A stretch of DNA of 64,000 bases from Actinoplanes ianthinogenes (GTDB lineage: Bacteria > Actinomycetota > Actinomycetes > Mycobacteriales > Micromonosporaceae), in contig NZ_AP023356.1 in assembly GCF_018324205.1 (NCBI RefSeq), forward strand, positions 3,985,501 through 4,049,500, in the 5' to 3' direction. Of the stretch, positions 1 through 8,392 are shown piece by piece. The first letter of the stretch is position 1. Each line of letters starts with the position of its first letter. A program made the position numbers and the translations under genes. The notes below the pieces were generated by a model, which ran no database searches, was not told the DNA's origin, and worked only from the letters and a program-made list of their open reading frames with translations.

Positions 1-2
1 AC

Positions 3-359
3 AACGTCCGGCGCGCCTCCTGGCTGGCCATGCTGGCCGGGGCCGACTTCATCAAGACCTCCACCGGCAAGGTCTCGGTGAACGCGACGCTGCCGATCAC
101 GCTGGTGATGCTGGAGGCGGTCCGCGACTTCCGGGAGCGGCACGGGCGGCAGATCGGGGTCAAGCCGGCCGGCGGGATCAAGAACACCAAGGACGCGATC
201 AAGTACCTGGTGCTGATCAACGAGACCGTCGGCGACGACTGGCTGAGCCCCGACTGGTTCCGGTTCGGCGCCTCCTCGCTGCTCAACGACCTGCTGATGC
301 AGCGCACCAAGCTGACCACCGGCCACTACTCCGGTCCCGACTACTTCACCCTGGACTGA
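3..359 (+). CDS. deoC: Deoxyribose-phosphate aldolase, C-terminal part (5' end outside window)
   Basis: Cleaves 2-deoxyribose-5-phosphate to glyceraldehyde-3-phosphate and acetaldehyde, the last step of deoxynucleoside catabolism. The open frame runs in from the left edge and 118 residues are visible. They include ADFIKTSTGKV, whose first lysine is the Schiff-base lysine of class I DeoC, and GVKPAGGIK with the second active-site lysine. The natural stop is TGA at 357-359. The start is not in the window. Aldehyde dehydrogenase genes follow on the same strand, which suits the acetaldehyde product. The nucleoside salvage genes at 12-22 kb belong to the same pathway. Confidence 0.95.
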   Translation, partial: NVRRASWLAMLAGADFIKTSTGKVSVNATLPITLVMLEAVRDFRERHGRQIGVKPAGGIKNTKDAIKYLVLINETVGDDWLSPDWFRFGASSLLNDLLMQRTKLTTGHYSGPDYFTLD

Positions 360-416
360 GGCCGTGCCTGCCCAGGCGGCTACGCCGCACGTCAAGAGCC
401 GAAAATCGTGGTGAAA

Positions 417-1841
417 ATGTTCGAATACGCACCAGCACCCGAGTCCCGCTCGGTCGTCTCCCTCGACGCGTCCTACGGCCTCTTCATCGACGGCGCCTTC
501 GACCCGGCCAAGGAGGGCGGCACCTTCAAGACGGTGAACCCGGCCACCGAGGAGGTCCTCGCCGAGGTCGCCGCCGCCGGGCCCGAGGACGTCGACCGCG
601 CGGTCGGCGCGGCCCGCCGTGCCTTCGGCCCGTGGTCCGCGCTGCCCGGCGCCGAGCGCGCGAAATACCTGTTCCGCATCGCCCGGATCATCCAGGAGCG
701 CTCCCGCGAGCTGGCCGTCCTGGAGTCGCTCGACAACGGCAAGCCGATCAAGGAGTCGCGCGACGTCGACCTGCCCCTGGTCGCCGCGCACTTCTTCTAC
801 TACGCCGGCTGGGCCGACAAGCTGGCGTACGCCGGCTTCGGCCCGGACCCGCGGCCGATCGGCGTGGCCGGCCAGGTCATCCCGTGGAACTTCCCGCTGC
901 TGATGCTGGCCTGGAAGATCGCGCCCGCGCTGGCCGCCGGCAACACCGTGGTGCTCAAGCCGGCCGAGACCACCCCGCTCTCCGCGCTCTTCTTCGCCGA
1001 CGTCTGCCGGCAGGCCGAGCTGCCGCCGGGCGTGGTCAACATCGTCACCGGCGCCGGCGACACCGGGGCCTACCTGGTCGCCCACCCGGACGTGGACAAG
1101 GTGGCGTTCACCGGCTCGACCGAGGTGGGCCGGGAGATCGCCCGGACGGTGGCCGGCACCGGCAAGCGGCTCACCCTGGAGCTGGGCGGCAAGGCGGCGA
1201 ACATCGTCTTCGACGACGCGCCGATCGACCAGGCGGTCGAGGGGATCGTCAACGGGATCTTCTTCAACCAGGGTCACGTCTGCTGCGCCGGGTCGCGCCT
1301 GCTGGTGCAGGAGTCCGTCGCCGGCGAGCTGCTCGACTCGCTGAAGCGGCGGATGGCCACGCTGCGCGTCGGTGACCCGCTGGACAAGAACACCGACATC
1401 GGCGCGATCAACTCCGCGGCACAATTGGCGCGTATTACGGAATTGTCGGAAATCGGCGGGCAGGAGGGCGCGGAGCGCTGGTCGCCGGCCTGCGAGCTGC
1501 CCGAGCGCGGCTTCTGGTTCGCGCCGACGATCTTCACCGGGGTGACCCAGGCGCACCGGATCGCCCGGGAGGAGATCTTCGGGCCGGTCCTGTCGGTGCT
1601 GACGTTCCGCACGCCGGCCGAGGCGATCGAGAAGGCGAACAACACGCCGTACGGGTTGTCCGCCGGCATCTGGACCGAAAAGGGCTCCCGGATCCTGGCC
1701 GTGGCCGACAAGCTGCGCGCCGGGGTGGTCTGGGCCAACACGTTCAACAAGTTCGACCCGGCGTCGCCGTTCGGCGGTTACAAGGAGTCCGGCTACGGAC
1801 GCGAGGGTGGCCGGCACGGCCTGGAGGCGTACCTTGCCTAA
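417..1841 (+). CDS. Aldehyde dehydrogenase family protein, catalytically complete
   Basis: NAD(P)-dependent oxidation of an aldehyde to an acid; the substrate is unknown, though acetaldehyde from the adjacent DeoC is an attractive guess. About 474 residues, normal for the family. Visible motifs in order: the oxyanion asparagine in VIPWNFPLL, the cofactor lysine in VVLKPAETTP, FTGSTEVGREIA of the Rossmann fold, the general-base glutamate in LELGGK, the catalytic cysteine in GHVCCAGSR, and EIFGPVLSV near the C-terminus. ATG 417 is used here; in-frame GTG codons at 408 and 411 are alternatives and none has a strong Shine-Dalgarno. It overlaps the next gene by 8 nt, so the two are probably translationally coupled. 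Confidence 0.93.
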   Translation: MFEYAPAPESRSVVSLDASYGLFIDGAFDPAKEGGTFKTVNPATEEVLAEVAAAGPEDVDRAVGAARRAFGPWSALPGAERAKYLFRIARIIQERSRELAVLESLDNGKPIKESRDVDLPLVAAHFFYYAGWADKLAYAGFGPDPRPIGVAGQVIPWNFPLLMLAWKIAPALAAGNTVVLKPAETTPLSALFFADVCRQAELPPGVVNIVTGAGDTGAYLVAHPDVDKVAFTGSTEVGREIARTVAGTGKRLTLELGGKAANIVFDDAPIDQAVEGIVNGIFFNQGHVCCAGSRLLVQESVAGELLDSLKRRMATLRVGDPLDKNTDIGAINSAAQLARITELSEIGGQEGAERWSPACELPERGFWFAPTIFTGVTQAHRIAREEIFGPVLSVLTFRTPAEAIEKANNTPYGLSAGIWTEKGSRILAVADKLRAGVVWANTFNKFDPASPFGGYKESGYGREGGRHGLEAYLA

Positions 1842-2679
1842 GACATCGAAAGCGGCGACCGTCTCGGAACCCACGCGACTGGCCGTCCGCAAGACGTACA
1901 AGCTCTACATCGGCGGCAAGTTCCCGCGCAGCGAGTCAGGACGGACCTTCGTGGCAGACGGCGACAACGTGGCGCTCGCCTCCCGCAAGGACGCCCGCGA
2001 CGCGGTGGTCGCGGCCCGGGCGGCGCAGGCCGGCTGGGCCGGCGCCACGGCGTACAACCGCGGGCAGGTGCTCTACCGGGTGGCCGAGATGGTGGAGGCG
2101 CGCCGGGCCGAGTTCGCCGCGCTCGGGGTGTCCGGGGACGAGCTGAACGCCGCGGTGGACCGCTGGGTCTGGTACGCGGGCTGGTCCGACAAGATCGCCC
2201 AGGTGGCCGGCGGGGCGAACCCGGTGGCCGGGCCGTTCTTCAACATCTCCGCCCCGGAGCCGACCGGTGTCGTCGCGATCGTCGCCCCGGCCGGCCTGCT
2301 CGGGCTGGTCAGCGTGATCGCCCCGGCGGTGGTCACCGGCAACACCGCGGTCGTGCTGGCCGCCGACCCGCAGATCGCGATCACCCTGGCCGAGGTGTTC
2401 GCCACCTCGGACGTGCCGGGCGGCGTGGTGAACATCCTCACCGGGCGCTACGCGGAGACCGCACCCTGGCTGGCCGCGCACGCCGACGTGAACGCGCTGG
2501 ACCTGACCGGCGTGGAGCACCGCGAGCTCGCGGCCGAGCTGGAGCGCGCCGCGGCCGGCACGCTGAAACGGGTGATCCGGCCCGCCACCGGTGCGGTGGA
2601 TTTCTCCGCCGACCCCGGTCTGAAACCGATGACCGCGCTGTTGGAGACCAAGACGGTCTGGCACCCGAAGGGTTATTAG
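1834..2679 (+). CDS. Truncated aldehyde dehydrogenase-like protein without the catalytic cysteine
   Basis: A second dehydrogenase-like protein of about 281 residues, little more than half the family length. It keeps the N-terminal strand (KLYIGGKFPRSESGRTF) and the cofactor-binding part (AIVAPAGLLGLVSVIAPAV, GNTAVVLAADPQ, VPGGVVNILTG). It then ends without the LELGGK glutamate, the catalytic cysteine loop or the oligomerisation tail. The probable start is TTG 1834, inside the end of the upstream gene. The pair resembles a split ALDH16, in which an active and a non-catalytic dehydrogenase domain are fused. I infer a structural or regulatory partner of the upstream enzyme rather than an independent enzyme. 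The frame is clean, so it is not a fresh pseudogene. Confidence 0.85.
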   Translation: MPKTSKAATVSEPTRLAVRKTYKLYIGGKFPRSESGRTFVADGDNVALASRKDARDAVVAARAAQAGWAGATAYNRGQVLYRVAEMVEARRAEFAALGVSGDELNAAVDRWVWYAGWSDKIAQVAGGANPVAGPFFNISAPEPTGVVAIVAPAGLLGLVSVIAPAVVTGNTAVVLAADPQIAITLAEVFATSDVPGGVVNILTGRYAETAPWLAAHADVNALDLTGVEHRELAAELERAAAGTLKRVIRPATGAVDFSADPGLKPMTALLETKTVWHPKGY

Positions 2680-2793
2680 GCCCGCGCTGAGGAAAGTGGA
2701 GGGGACGGGGCCGCTGTCACACAGCGTTGCGGACTAGGGTATGTGCCCGTAGTCACCCGTCCGCCCACTCTCAGATCAACCCGGAGGTCAACC

Positions 2794-3678
2794 GTGACCA
2801 GCCAGTCCGACGAGCCCGAGGCGTCCGCGCCGGTGGCCGAGAAGTCCTCAGCGGAAGGACTCAACGGGCGTGAGCTCTGGGAGGAGGTCCGCGTCGAGCC
2901 GGTCGAGATCGCTCTCCCCGGCAGTGTCGGCCTGACCCTCCGGGCGTACCGGAAGGTCTCCGAGCTGACGCCGACCGAGATCGAGGCCGAGGAGGAGGAC
3001 CCCTTCGACGCGCACAAGCGCGCCGCCCTCGACGAGGACGGCGAGGAGGGGATCATCGTCGACGAGGAGTACGAGGCGCTCCTCGCCGAGGACGACGACC
3101 AGGACGAGAAGTCCGGCGACGAGAAAGCCGAGAAGGCCGAAGGGTCCGACTCCGAGGACGAGACGGAGGAGGTGAAGGACCAGCCGGAGGACGAGGAAGT
3201 ACCCATGTTCCTCAGTCACAAGGGCCGGTTGCTCGCCTTCAAGGACGCCGAAGCGCTGGTCTCCTTCATTCGTTCGGGTGCTCCGCACGATCTCGCACAA
3301 TTGGACACCTGGGGCGACCTCGCGGAGCGGGTACAGTCGAGCGACATCGACCCGCTGCCGGAGGAGCGCTACGAACTCGATCTCGTGGTGGAGAACCTCC
3401 GCGGCGGGCACGACACGTGGGATCTGCCGCTGCTCATCGCCGCCGGCGAGGTGGCCCGGGATCTCGGGTATGCCCTCCGGCTCAAGCCGGTGATCCTGGC
3501 CCTGTCTCCCGGTTCTCCGCTCGATGACCTGGACGACTCCCTCCGTGCCGCGCAGAGCGGTGGAATGGGCGGTTTCTTCGGTCGTCGGCGATTGAAGAAA
3601 ATCGGGGCACAACAGGCGAGTCTCGGCTGGCGTTCGGTGATCGGCAAGATCTCTGCTGCTGTGGACTGGCGTGACTGA
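2794..3678 (+). CDS. Conserved acidic actinobacterial protein of unknown function
   Basis: About 294 residues. GTG 2794 is preceded by GGAGG at 2783-2787 with good spacing. The N-terminal half is very acidic, with runs of Glu and Asp around residues 60-140. The C-terminal half is more ordered: it contains MFLSHKGRLLAFKDAEALVSF and a DTWGDLAERV segment, and ends in a basic stretch (GGFFGRRRLKKIGAQ). There is no signal peptide and no membrane segment, so it is probably cytoplasmic. I do not recognise a named domain. The following gene may start inside its last codons, which suggests co-transcription. Confidence 0.8.
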   Translation: MTSQSDEPEASAPVAEKSSAEGLNGRELWEEVRVEPVEIALPGSVGLTLRAYRKVSELTPTEIEAEEEDPFDAHKRAALDEDGEEGIIVDEEYEALLAEDDDQDEKSGDEKAEKAEGSDSEDETEEVKDQPEDEEVPMFLSHKGRLLAFKDAEALVSFIRSGAPHDLAQLDTWGDLAERVQSSDIDPLPEERYELDLVVENLRGGHDTWDLPLLIAAGEVARDLGYALRLKPVILALSPGSPLDDLDDSLRAAQSGGMGGFFGRRRLKKIGAQQASLGWRSVIGKISAAVDWRD

Positions 3679-3742
3679 CCGATTACCAGGGAACATCAGT
3701 CCTTGGCCACACAGAAGCAGTCCCGGGGAGGAGGACGACGCC

Positions 3743-6049
3743 GTGGCGCTCGTGCGCGTGTACTGCGGTCTGGCGTCGGCTGATGATGCGGTGCGTGCGG
3801 CCTCGGCCGCGCCGCTGACCATCGCCGTGGTGGACGACGCAGGCCGGCTGCTCGGCGTCCACGAGATCAGCGACGACCCGGCCGGTTACGCCCTGCTGGG
3901 GACGCTGCTCGTGGAACGGACGACGGGATTCAGCGACGCGGCGGTGGCCGCCGACAGTGACGACCACGTCGTCACCTCGCTGCTCACCGCCGCCGGCCGG
4001 CCGCTGGTCGTGGTCGACGACGACGACGCCGACGACTTCGCCGAGCGCTTCTCGGACGACGACTCCCCGGACGAGATCAACGCCCCGGCCGCCGCCCGGC
4101 GGGCGGTCGGGCTGGCCCGGGCTCTCCAGGCCGGCGCGATCGCCGCGGTGAACCTGCCGGCGCCGCGCGAGCTGGTCAGCTACAAGCCGGTGTTGGCCGC
4201 GCACGTGGCCATGCTGGTCGGGCGGAACGCGGCGGCGATCGCGCTCCGTGAGGTCCTCCGCGAGCTCTACCCGGCCGCCCTCCGGGCGTATCCGGACCCG
4301 GCGCACCCGCTGGCCATGGCCGTGCTCGAGGCGATCCCCGAGCCCGGCCGGCTGACCGGGCGCGGCGGTGACCCGGCGCGCGCCGTGCAGGACATCGCGA
4401 CCACGCTGGCCCGCTCCGGCGCCGCCGACGAGGACCAGGTGATCTCCGCGGTCACCGCGCTCCAGGTGGCGATCAGCGAGTCGCCGCGCCGCGGTGGCGT
4501 CAACAAGTCGCTGGCCCCGGCCGCCGCCGAGGCGGTCCGCCAGGCCGTCGCCGCGGTGCGCACCTGTGACGCGGCGTGTGCCGCGCTGGTCGGCACGCTC
4601 GCCGCCCGCGCCGGCACTCCGGCCACCGAGCCGAACGTGGGGCGTCGCGCCTCCCGCCGGGCCGCCGAGCCCGCCGGGCTGCCGCCGGCGTCCGCCACCC
4701 CGGCCGAGACCCCGTCCCGGTTCGGCCGTCGCGGCCGTCCCGAGCCGGCCGTCGCCGGCCTGGGCACGGGCCCCGCCGTCCCGCAGCCGATGAATGCTCC
4801 GCCGGTCGCCCCGGACCCGATCGCGCCGCCGCCGGTGGCGCCGGCCGCGGCCAACGGCCTTCCCGGCCGGGTCGGCACGCCGGGCAACCGTCCGGTGTCG
4901 GTGCCGCCGCCCCCGCCGGGCATGACGCCGATCACCCCGGGCACCCGCCCGGTGCCGAGCACCCGGACCCCGGGCACCTCGTCGACGCCGGTCTCCCCGG
5001 CGGCGCGCAACCCGATCTCGCCCGCGGCCCGCAACCCGATCTCGCCGGCCGGCGCGCCGAGCCCGGCCGACGCGGGCGAGCCGTTCCGGGCGACGCTCAC
5101 CCACGCCGAGCTCAACCGGGCGCGGGCCGAGCGGCAGCGCACGGTCATCCCGGCCCGGCCGAACACGCGGACCACCCCGCCGCCCGCCGCGGCGAACGGG
5201 ACGGCCGCGAGCCCGACCGACTTCAGCCTGCCGATGCCGACGCCGCGTTCCACCCAGGAGACGCCGGAGCCGGGGTCCCGGGCGAACTGGCCGCTGCTCA
5301 ACAACGGCAGTGACGACGCGGCGGTCACCCCGCCGGCCGCACCGGCCGCCTCCTACGGTCCGGCAGCCGCCTCGGTCAGCCCGGCCGGTGGCGCCGAGGG
5401 CCGGATCCGGCCGCCGTGGCAGGACATGCCGAAGGAGCCGCCGGCCCTGCGCCTGGTGGAGTCCCAGCTCAACGCGGGTGGCCGGGCCAAGCTGCCGGGT
5501 CTCGACCAGATCGGCGACCCGCCCTCGCTGCGGGTGGTGGACGGCGGCTCCCGTGGCGCGGACAGCCTGCCGCCCCGGGTCACCGCGCTGGACCGGAGCA
5601 GCACCCCACCGGTCCCGGCCGACGGCAGCGACGGCGATCTGCTGATCTTCGCGGCCGCCCGGTCCGCCTGGTTCACCGGCGGTCCCGCCGACTCCGGCAC
5701 CGACTGGACCAACCCGAACGACAGCGGCTGGCGCGCCGCGGAGAAGGCCGCCACCCCGGCCATCGCCGCGGAGACCTCGGCCGGCCTGCCCAAGCGGGTG
5801 CCCCAGGCCAACCTGGTGCCCGGCTCGCCGCTGCGCGAGGAGCGCCCGCTGCGGATCGTCCGGGACGCGGCGTCGATCGCCGCGCACACCACCGGATACT
5901 TCCGCGGCTGGCGGCGGGGTCAGGAGATCGGCGGCTTCGCGATGGGCGGTCGCCCGGGTCGCGAGGCGGCCGGCGGGTGGGACTTCACCCGCGACCGCGA
6001 GGGCGCCGACGAGTACCGGAACAACGGCGCCGGCTACGGCGGCCGCTGA
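3743..6049 (+). CDS. Large Pro/Ala-rich protein with an IS110 transposase-like N-terminus
   Basis: About 768 residues. GTG 3743 is preferred because GGGAGGAGG lies at 3726-3734; GTG 3671, overlapping the upstream stop, is the alternative. The first 200 residues (LTIAVVDDAGRLLGVHEI, LREVLRELYPAALRAYPD, HPLAMAVLEAIPEPG) recall the DEDD domain of IS110-type transposases, but no second transposase domain or element ends follow. The middle is a long low-complexity Pro/Ala/Thr linker. The C-terminus carries SAWFTGG, DSGWRAAEKA and TSAGLPKRVPQANLVPG, which closely match the tail of the sensor kinase encoded at 8389-11907. I read it as a chromosomal, possibly domesticated protein tied to conservon signalling; the function is unknown. 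Confidence 0.75.
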   Translation: MALVRVYCGLASADDAVRAASAAPLTIAVVDDAGRLLGVHEISDDPAGYALLGTLLVERTTGFSDAAVAADSDDHVVTSLLTAAGRPLVVVDDDDADDFAERFSDDDSPDEINAPAAARRAVGLARALQAGAIAAVNLPAPRELVSYKPVLAAHVAMLVGRNAAAIALREVLRELYPAALRAYPDPAHPLAMAVLEAIPEPGRLTGRGGDPARAVQDIATTLARSGAADEDQVISAVTALQVAISESPRRGGVNKSLAPAAAEAVRQAVAAVRTCDAACAALVGTLAARAGTPATEPNVGRRASRRAAEPAGLPPASATPAETPSRFGRRGRPEPAVAGLGTGPAVPQPMNAPPVAPDPIAPPPVAPAAANGLPGRVGTPGNRPVSVPPPPPGMTPITPGTRPVPSTRTPGTSSTPVSPAARNPISPAARNPISPAGAPSPADAGEPFRATLTHAELNRARAERQRTVIPARPNTRTTPPPAAANGTAASPTDFSLPMPTPRSTQETPEPGSRANWPLLNNGSDDAAVTPPAAPAASYGPAAASVSPAGGAEGRIRPPWQDMPKEPPALRLVESQLNAGGRAKLPGLDQIGDPPSLRVVDGGSRGADSLPPRVTALDRSSTPPVPADGSDGDLLIFAAARSAWFTGGPADSGTDWTNPNDSGWRAAEKAATPAIAAETSAGLPKRVPQANLVPGSPLREERPLRIVRDAASIAAHTTGYFRGWRRGQEIGGFAMGGRPGREAAGGWDFTRDREGADEYRNNGAGYGGR

Positions 6050-6062
6050 GATCGCTTCATGA

Positions 6063-6098
6063 GGGAGGGCCGCGACCCGGTGGGGTCGCGGCCCTCTC
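6063..6098 (+). terminator. Strong hairpin after the Pro/Ala-rich protein gene
   Basis: A perfect 13-bp stem (6066-6078 with 6083-6095) with a GGTG loop, extendable by a few further pairs. It starts 14 nt after the stop at 6049 and ends just before the HAD gene. There is no U-tract, as is common in high-GC actinobacteria. Confidence 0.75.
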
Positions 6099-6122
6099 GC
6101 TGTCTCCGGCGATGCTTACGGC

Positions 6123-6815
6123 ATGCGGGCCATCATTTTCGACTTCTTCGGTACGCTCAGCGACCCCTCCGCCGAGGCCGATCGCCTCGGCACGTTCGCC
6201 GTCACCGCCGCCGCCCTGGGCGTGCCGGCCGACCGGTTCAGCGCGGTGATGGCGGAGCACTTCCCCCGCCGGGCGACCGGCGTCTACGGCGGCACCCGGG
6301 ACACCCTGCTGGCGATGGCACGGGCCTGCGGGGTGGAACCGGCGCCGGAGCGGCTCGCCGCCGCGCTCCGGAGCCACCGTGCGGGCGCTGAGATCGTCCG
6401 CAGGCCCCGTCCGGAGGCGCTGGGGGTACTGGATCGCCTCCGCGGGCACGGTTACGTCCTGGGGCTTCTCAGCGACTGTTCCAGTGAACTCTGCGAGGCC
6501 TGGCCGGAAACTCCGTACGCGCCGCGGATCGACGCCCCGGTCTTCTCCTGGCGCGAGGGCCGCCTCAAGCCCGACCCCCGCCTGTACGCCACGGTGGCCG
6601 ACCGGCTCGGCGTGCCGCCGGGCGAGTGCTGGTTCGTCGGCGACGGCGGCGGCCGCGAGCACGACGGCGCCCGCCGGGCCGGCATGCGTCCGGTCCTGAT
6701 CACCAACGACGCCTACCCCGAGGTCCGGCACCTGCGCACCAACCCGGACAGCTACCTGCCGCCGGACCGGCTCCCGGACCTGACCGGGTTACCGGCACTG
6801 CTTGGTCACGCCTGA
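6123..6815 (+). CDS. HAD-superfamily hydrolase (probable small-molecule phosphatase)
   Basis: 230 residues. Motif I is IIFDFFGTLSD with the nucleophile aspartate at residue 7; the usual second aspartate is Phe, as in many haloacid-dehalogenase-like members. The serine of motif II is in GLLSDCS, the motif III lysine in GRLKPDPRLY and the motif IV acidic residues in CWFVGDGGGREHDGA. The cap lies between motifs I and II. Members dephosphorylate or dehalogenate small metabolites; the substrate cannot be read here. ATG 6123 opens directly at motif I. The gene is bounded by hairpins on both sides and looks monocistronic. Confidence 0.88.
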   Translation: MRAIIFDFFGTLSDPSAEADRLGTFAVTAAALGVPADRFSAVMAEHFPRRATGVYGGTRDTLLAMARACGVEPAPERLAAALRSHRAGAEIVRRPRPEALGVLDRLRGHGYVLGLLSDCSSELCEAWPETPYAPRIDAPVFSWREGRLKPDPRLYATVADRLGVPPGECWFVGDGGGREHDGARRAGMRPVLITNDAYPEVRHLRTNPDSYLPPDRLPDLTGLPALLGHA

Positions 6816-6882
6816 CCACTCTCGGTCAGCAATCACGCACCGTTGTCGATCGACTGCGCCCGGCACCGGTCCGGAGACGCGC

Positions 6883-6917
6883 GAAAGCCCCGCTCCGACT
6901 CGCGGAGCGGGGCTTTC
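6883..6917. terminator. Bidirectional terminator between HAD hydrolase and conservon operon
   Basis: A perfect 15-bp inverted repeat (6883-6897 with 6903-6917), loop ACTCG, with A and T ends (GAAAGC/GCTTTC). It lies between two converging genes ending at 6815 (+) and 6926 (-), so it can serve both. Confidence 0.85.
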
Positions 6918-6925
6918 ACACTTCG

Positions 6926-7537
6926 TCAGGCGGGCGCTACCGCGCGCGTGCGACGCATCGTCAGCACATACTCGACGAGCGAGATGAGGACGTTTTTCGT
7001 CGACTCACGGTTGCGGGCGTCGCAGCTCACCACCGGCACGTCGCCCGAGATCGCCAGCGCGTCCCGGACGTCCTGCGGGTTGTGGTACTGCATGCCGTCG
7101 AAGCAGTTGATCGCCACGAGGTACGGCAAGCGGCGGTGTTCGAAGAAGTCGATGGCGGCGAAGCAGTCGGCGAGCCGACGCGTGTCCACCATGACCACCG
7201 CACCGATCGCACCCCGGACCAGCTCGTCCCACATGAACCAGAAACGGGTCTGGCCGGGGGTGCCGAACAGGTACAGGATCAGATCACGGTCGATGCTGAT
7301 CCGGCCGAAGTCCATGGCGACGGTGGTGGTCATCTTGCCCGGCACCTGCCGGTTGTCGTCGACGCCCACACCGGCCGAGGTCATGATCGCCTCGGTGGTC
7401 AGTGGGGTGATCTCCGAGACCGAGCCCACCAGCGTCGTCTTACCGACGCCGAAGCCACCGGCGATGACAATCTTCGCCGATGTCACGCGTCCGCCCGCAG
7501 CGGGACGTTGCGACATGTCAGAGCCTGCGAAGTCCAC
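6926..7537 (-). CDS. cvnD: Conservon GTP/ATP-binding protein (CvnD type)
   Basis: A small Ras-like GTPase of the actinobacterial conservons, up to 203 residues. The P-loop is GGFGVGKTTLV, followed by a switch-like region, LYLFGTPGQTRFWFMWDEL (G3-like) and CDARNRES at the G5 position. It is expected to act at the membrane with the Roadblock and DUF742 partners encoded upstream. ATG 7537 overlaps the DUF742 gene by 20 nt; ATG 7516, one base after that gene's stop, is an equally plausible start. It is the last gene of a four-gene operon, closed by the hairpin at 6883-6917. Confidence 0.92.
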   Translation of the reverse strand: MDFAGSDMSQRPAAGGRVTSAKIVIAGGFGVGKTTLVGSVSEITPLTTEAIMTSAGVGVDDNRQVPGKMTTTVAMDFGRISIDRDLILYLFGTPGQTRFWFMWDELVRGAIGAVVMVDTRRLADCFAAIDFFEHRRLPYLVAINCFDGMQYHNPQDVRDALAISGDVPVVSCDARNRESTKNVLISLVEYVLTMRRTRAVAPA

Positions 7538-7910
7538 TCAGCACCCTTTCCAGCAGTTCCGTGCCTACCGCGTCGGTCTCGTCCTCTAGCGAGGTGGGCT
7601 CGTACACCGCGAGTAGGCCGTCGGAGGCCATGTCGGCGACGATCACACGTGCCACACCGAGCGGCAGTTGCATGCGTGCGGCGATCTCGGCCAGCGACTG
7701 AACTCGGCCGCCGTCGCACATCGCCGCGATGTACTGATGCTCGCTTCCACCCTGCCCGCCGCGGATCATTCCGGAACGGCCGCGCACGGTTGTCTCGACC
7801 AGCGCTTCCAGCGCTATCTCAAGTTTGGGCCGGGTTCGACCACGGGTCACGGCATACGGCCTGACCAGCGCGCCGGTCGGCTCATCGCGTTCAGGCATTG
7901 TCACCGTCAA
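7518..7910 (-). CDS. cvnC: DUF742 protein (CvnC type)
   Basis: 130 residues and cytoplasmic. The N-terminus has the DUF742 hallmark LVRPYAVTRGRTRPK. It is followed by a winged-helix-like region with AEIAARMQLPLGVARVIVADM, and the gene product ends in LLERVLSGLRRL. DUF742 proteins sit between the Roadblock protein and the GTPase in conservons and are thought to bridge sensor kinase and GTPase, possibly as DNA-binding or adaptor proteins. It sits in the usual A-B-C-D order here. It starts at ATG 7910, 77 nt after the Roadblock gene. Confidence 0.93.
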   Translation of the reverse strand: MTVTMPERDEPTGALVRPYAVTRGRTRPKLEIALEALVETTVRGRSGMIRGGQGGSEHQYIAAMCDGGRVQSLAEIAARMQLPLGVARVIVADMASDGLLAVYEPTSLEDETDAVGTELLERVLSGLRRL

Positions 7911-7987
7911 CCCCTCCCTCGGCCACTCGAAGTGTATTGGTTCTCAAGTTTTTGGACAGTAGCCGGATGGGCCGGCTCACCGCGCCT

Positions 7988-8392
7988 TCAGCCCAGCACC
8001 CCGGCCGCGGACCGCGGCGCGGGGGTCAGCGCCTCGCCGACGCGGTCGACCAGCAGGGCCATCTCGTAGCCCACCTGACCGACGTCGCAGCTGCGAGCCG
8101 CGAGCACCGCGAACGAGGAACCATCGGAAATGGACATCAGGAACAGGAACCCATTGTCCATCTCCACGACTGTCTGGAGAACAGCACCGCCCTCGAAGCA
8201 CCGAGCGGCGCCCTGGGTCAGGCTGACCAGGCCGGACGCGATCGCCGCGAGCTGGTCCGCACGGTCCCGGGGGAGGTCCCGCGAGGCCGCCAGGAGCAGG
8301 CCGTCGGCGGAGACCGCGATCGCGTGCGCGACCCCGGGAACGCGGTCAGCAAAGTTGGCCAGGAGCCAACCGAGATCCTGCGTAGATGTCAT
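7988..8392 (-). CDS. cvnB: Roadblock/LC7 domain protein (CvnB type)
   Basis: 134 residues, a single Roadblock/LC7 domain: [20 protein letters not shown] at the start, [10 protein letters not shown], the amphipathic helix region with [18 protein letters not shown], and a C-terminal part ending [10 protein letters not shown]. Family members dimerise and modulate small GTPases, in keeping with cvnD three genes downstream. ATG 8392 overlaps the TGA of the sensor kinase gene by 4 nt, indicating translational coupling. Confidence 0.94.
   Translation of the reverse strand: MTSTQDLGWLLANFADRVPGVAHAIAVSADGLLLAASRDLPRDRADQLAAIASGLVSLTQGAARCFEGGAVLQTVVEMDNGFLFLMSISDGSSFAVLAARSCDVGQVGYEMALLVDRVGEALTPAPRSAAGVLG

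Noticed and set aside
2715..2743. Promoter around TAGGGT upstream of the acidic protein gene
   Set aside because: The -10-like element is plausible but no -35 element lies at suitable spacing.
6802..6987. Short plus-strand frames between the HAD gene and the conservon operon
   Set aside because: They run through the bidirectional terminator and into the antisense of cvnD.
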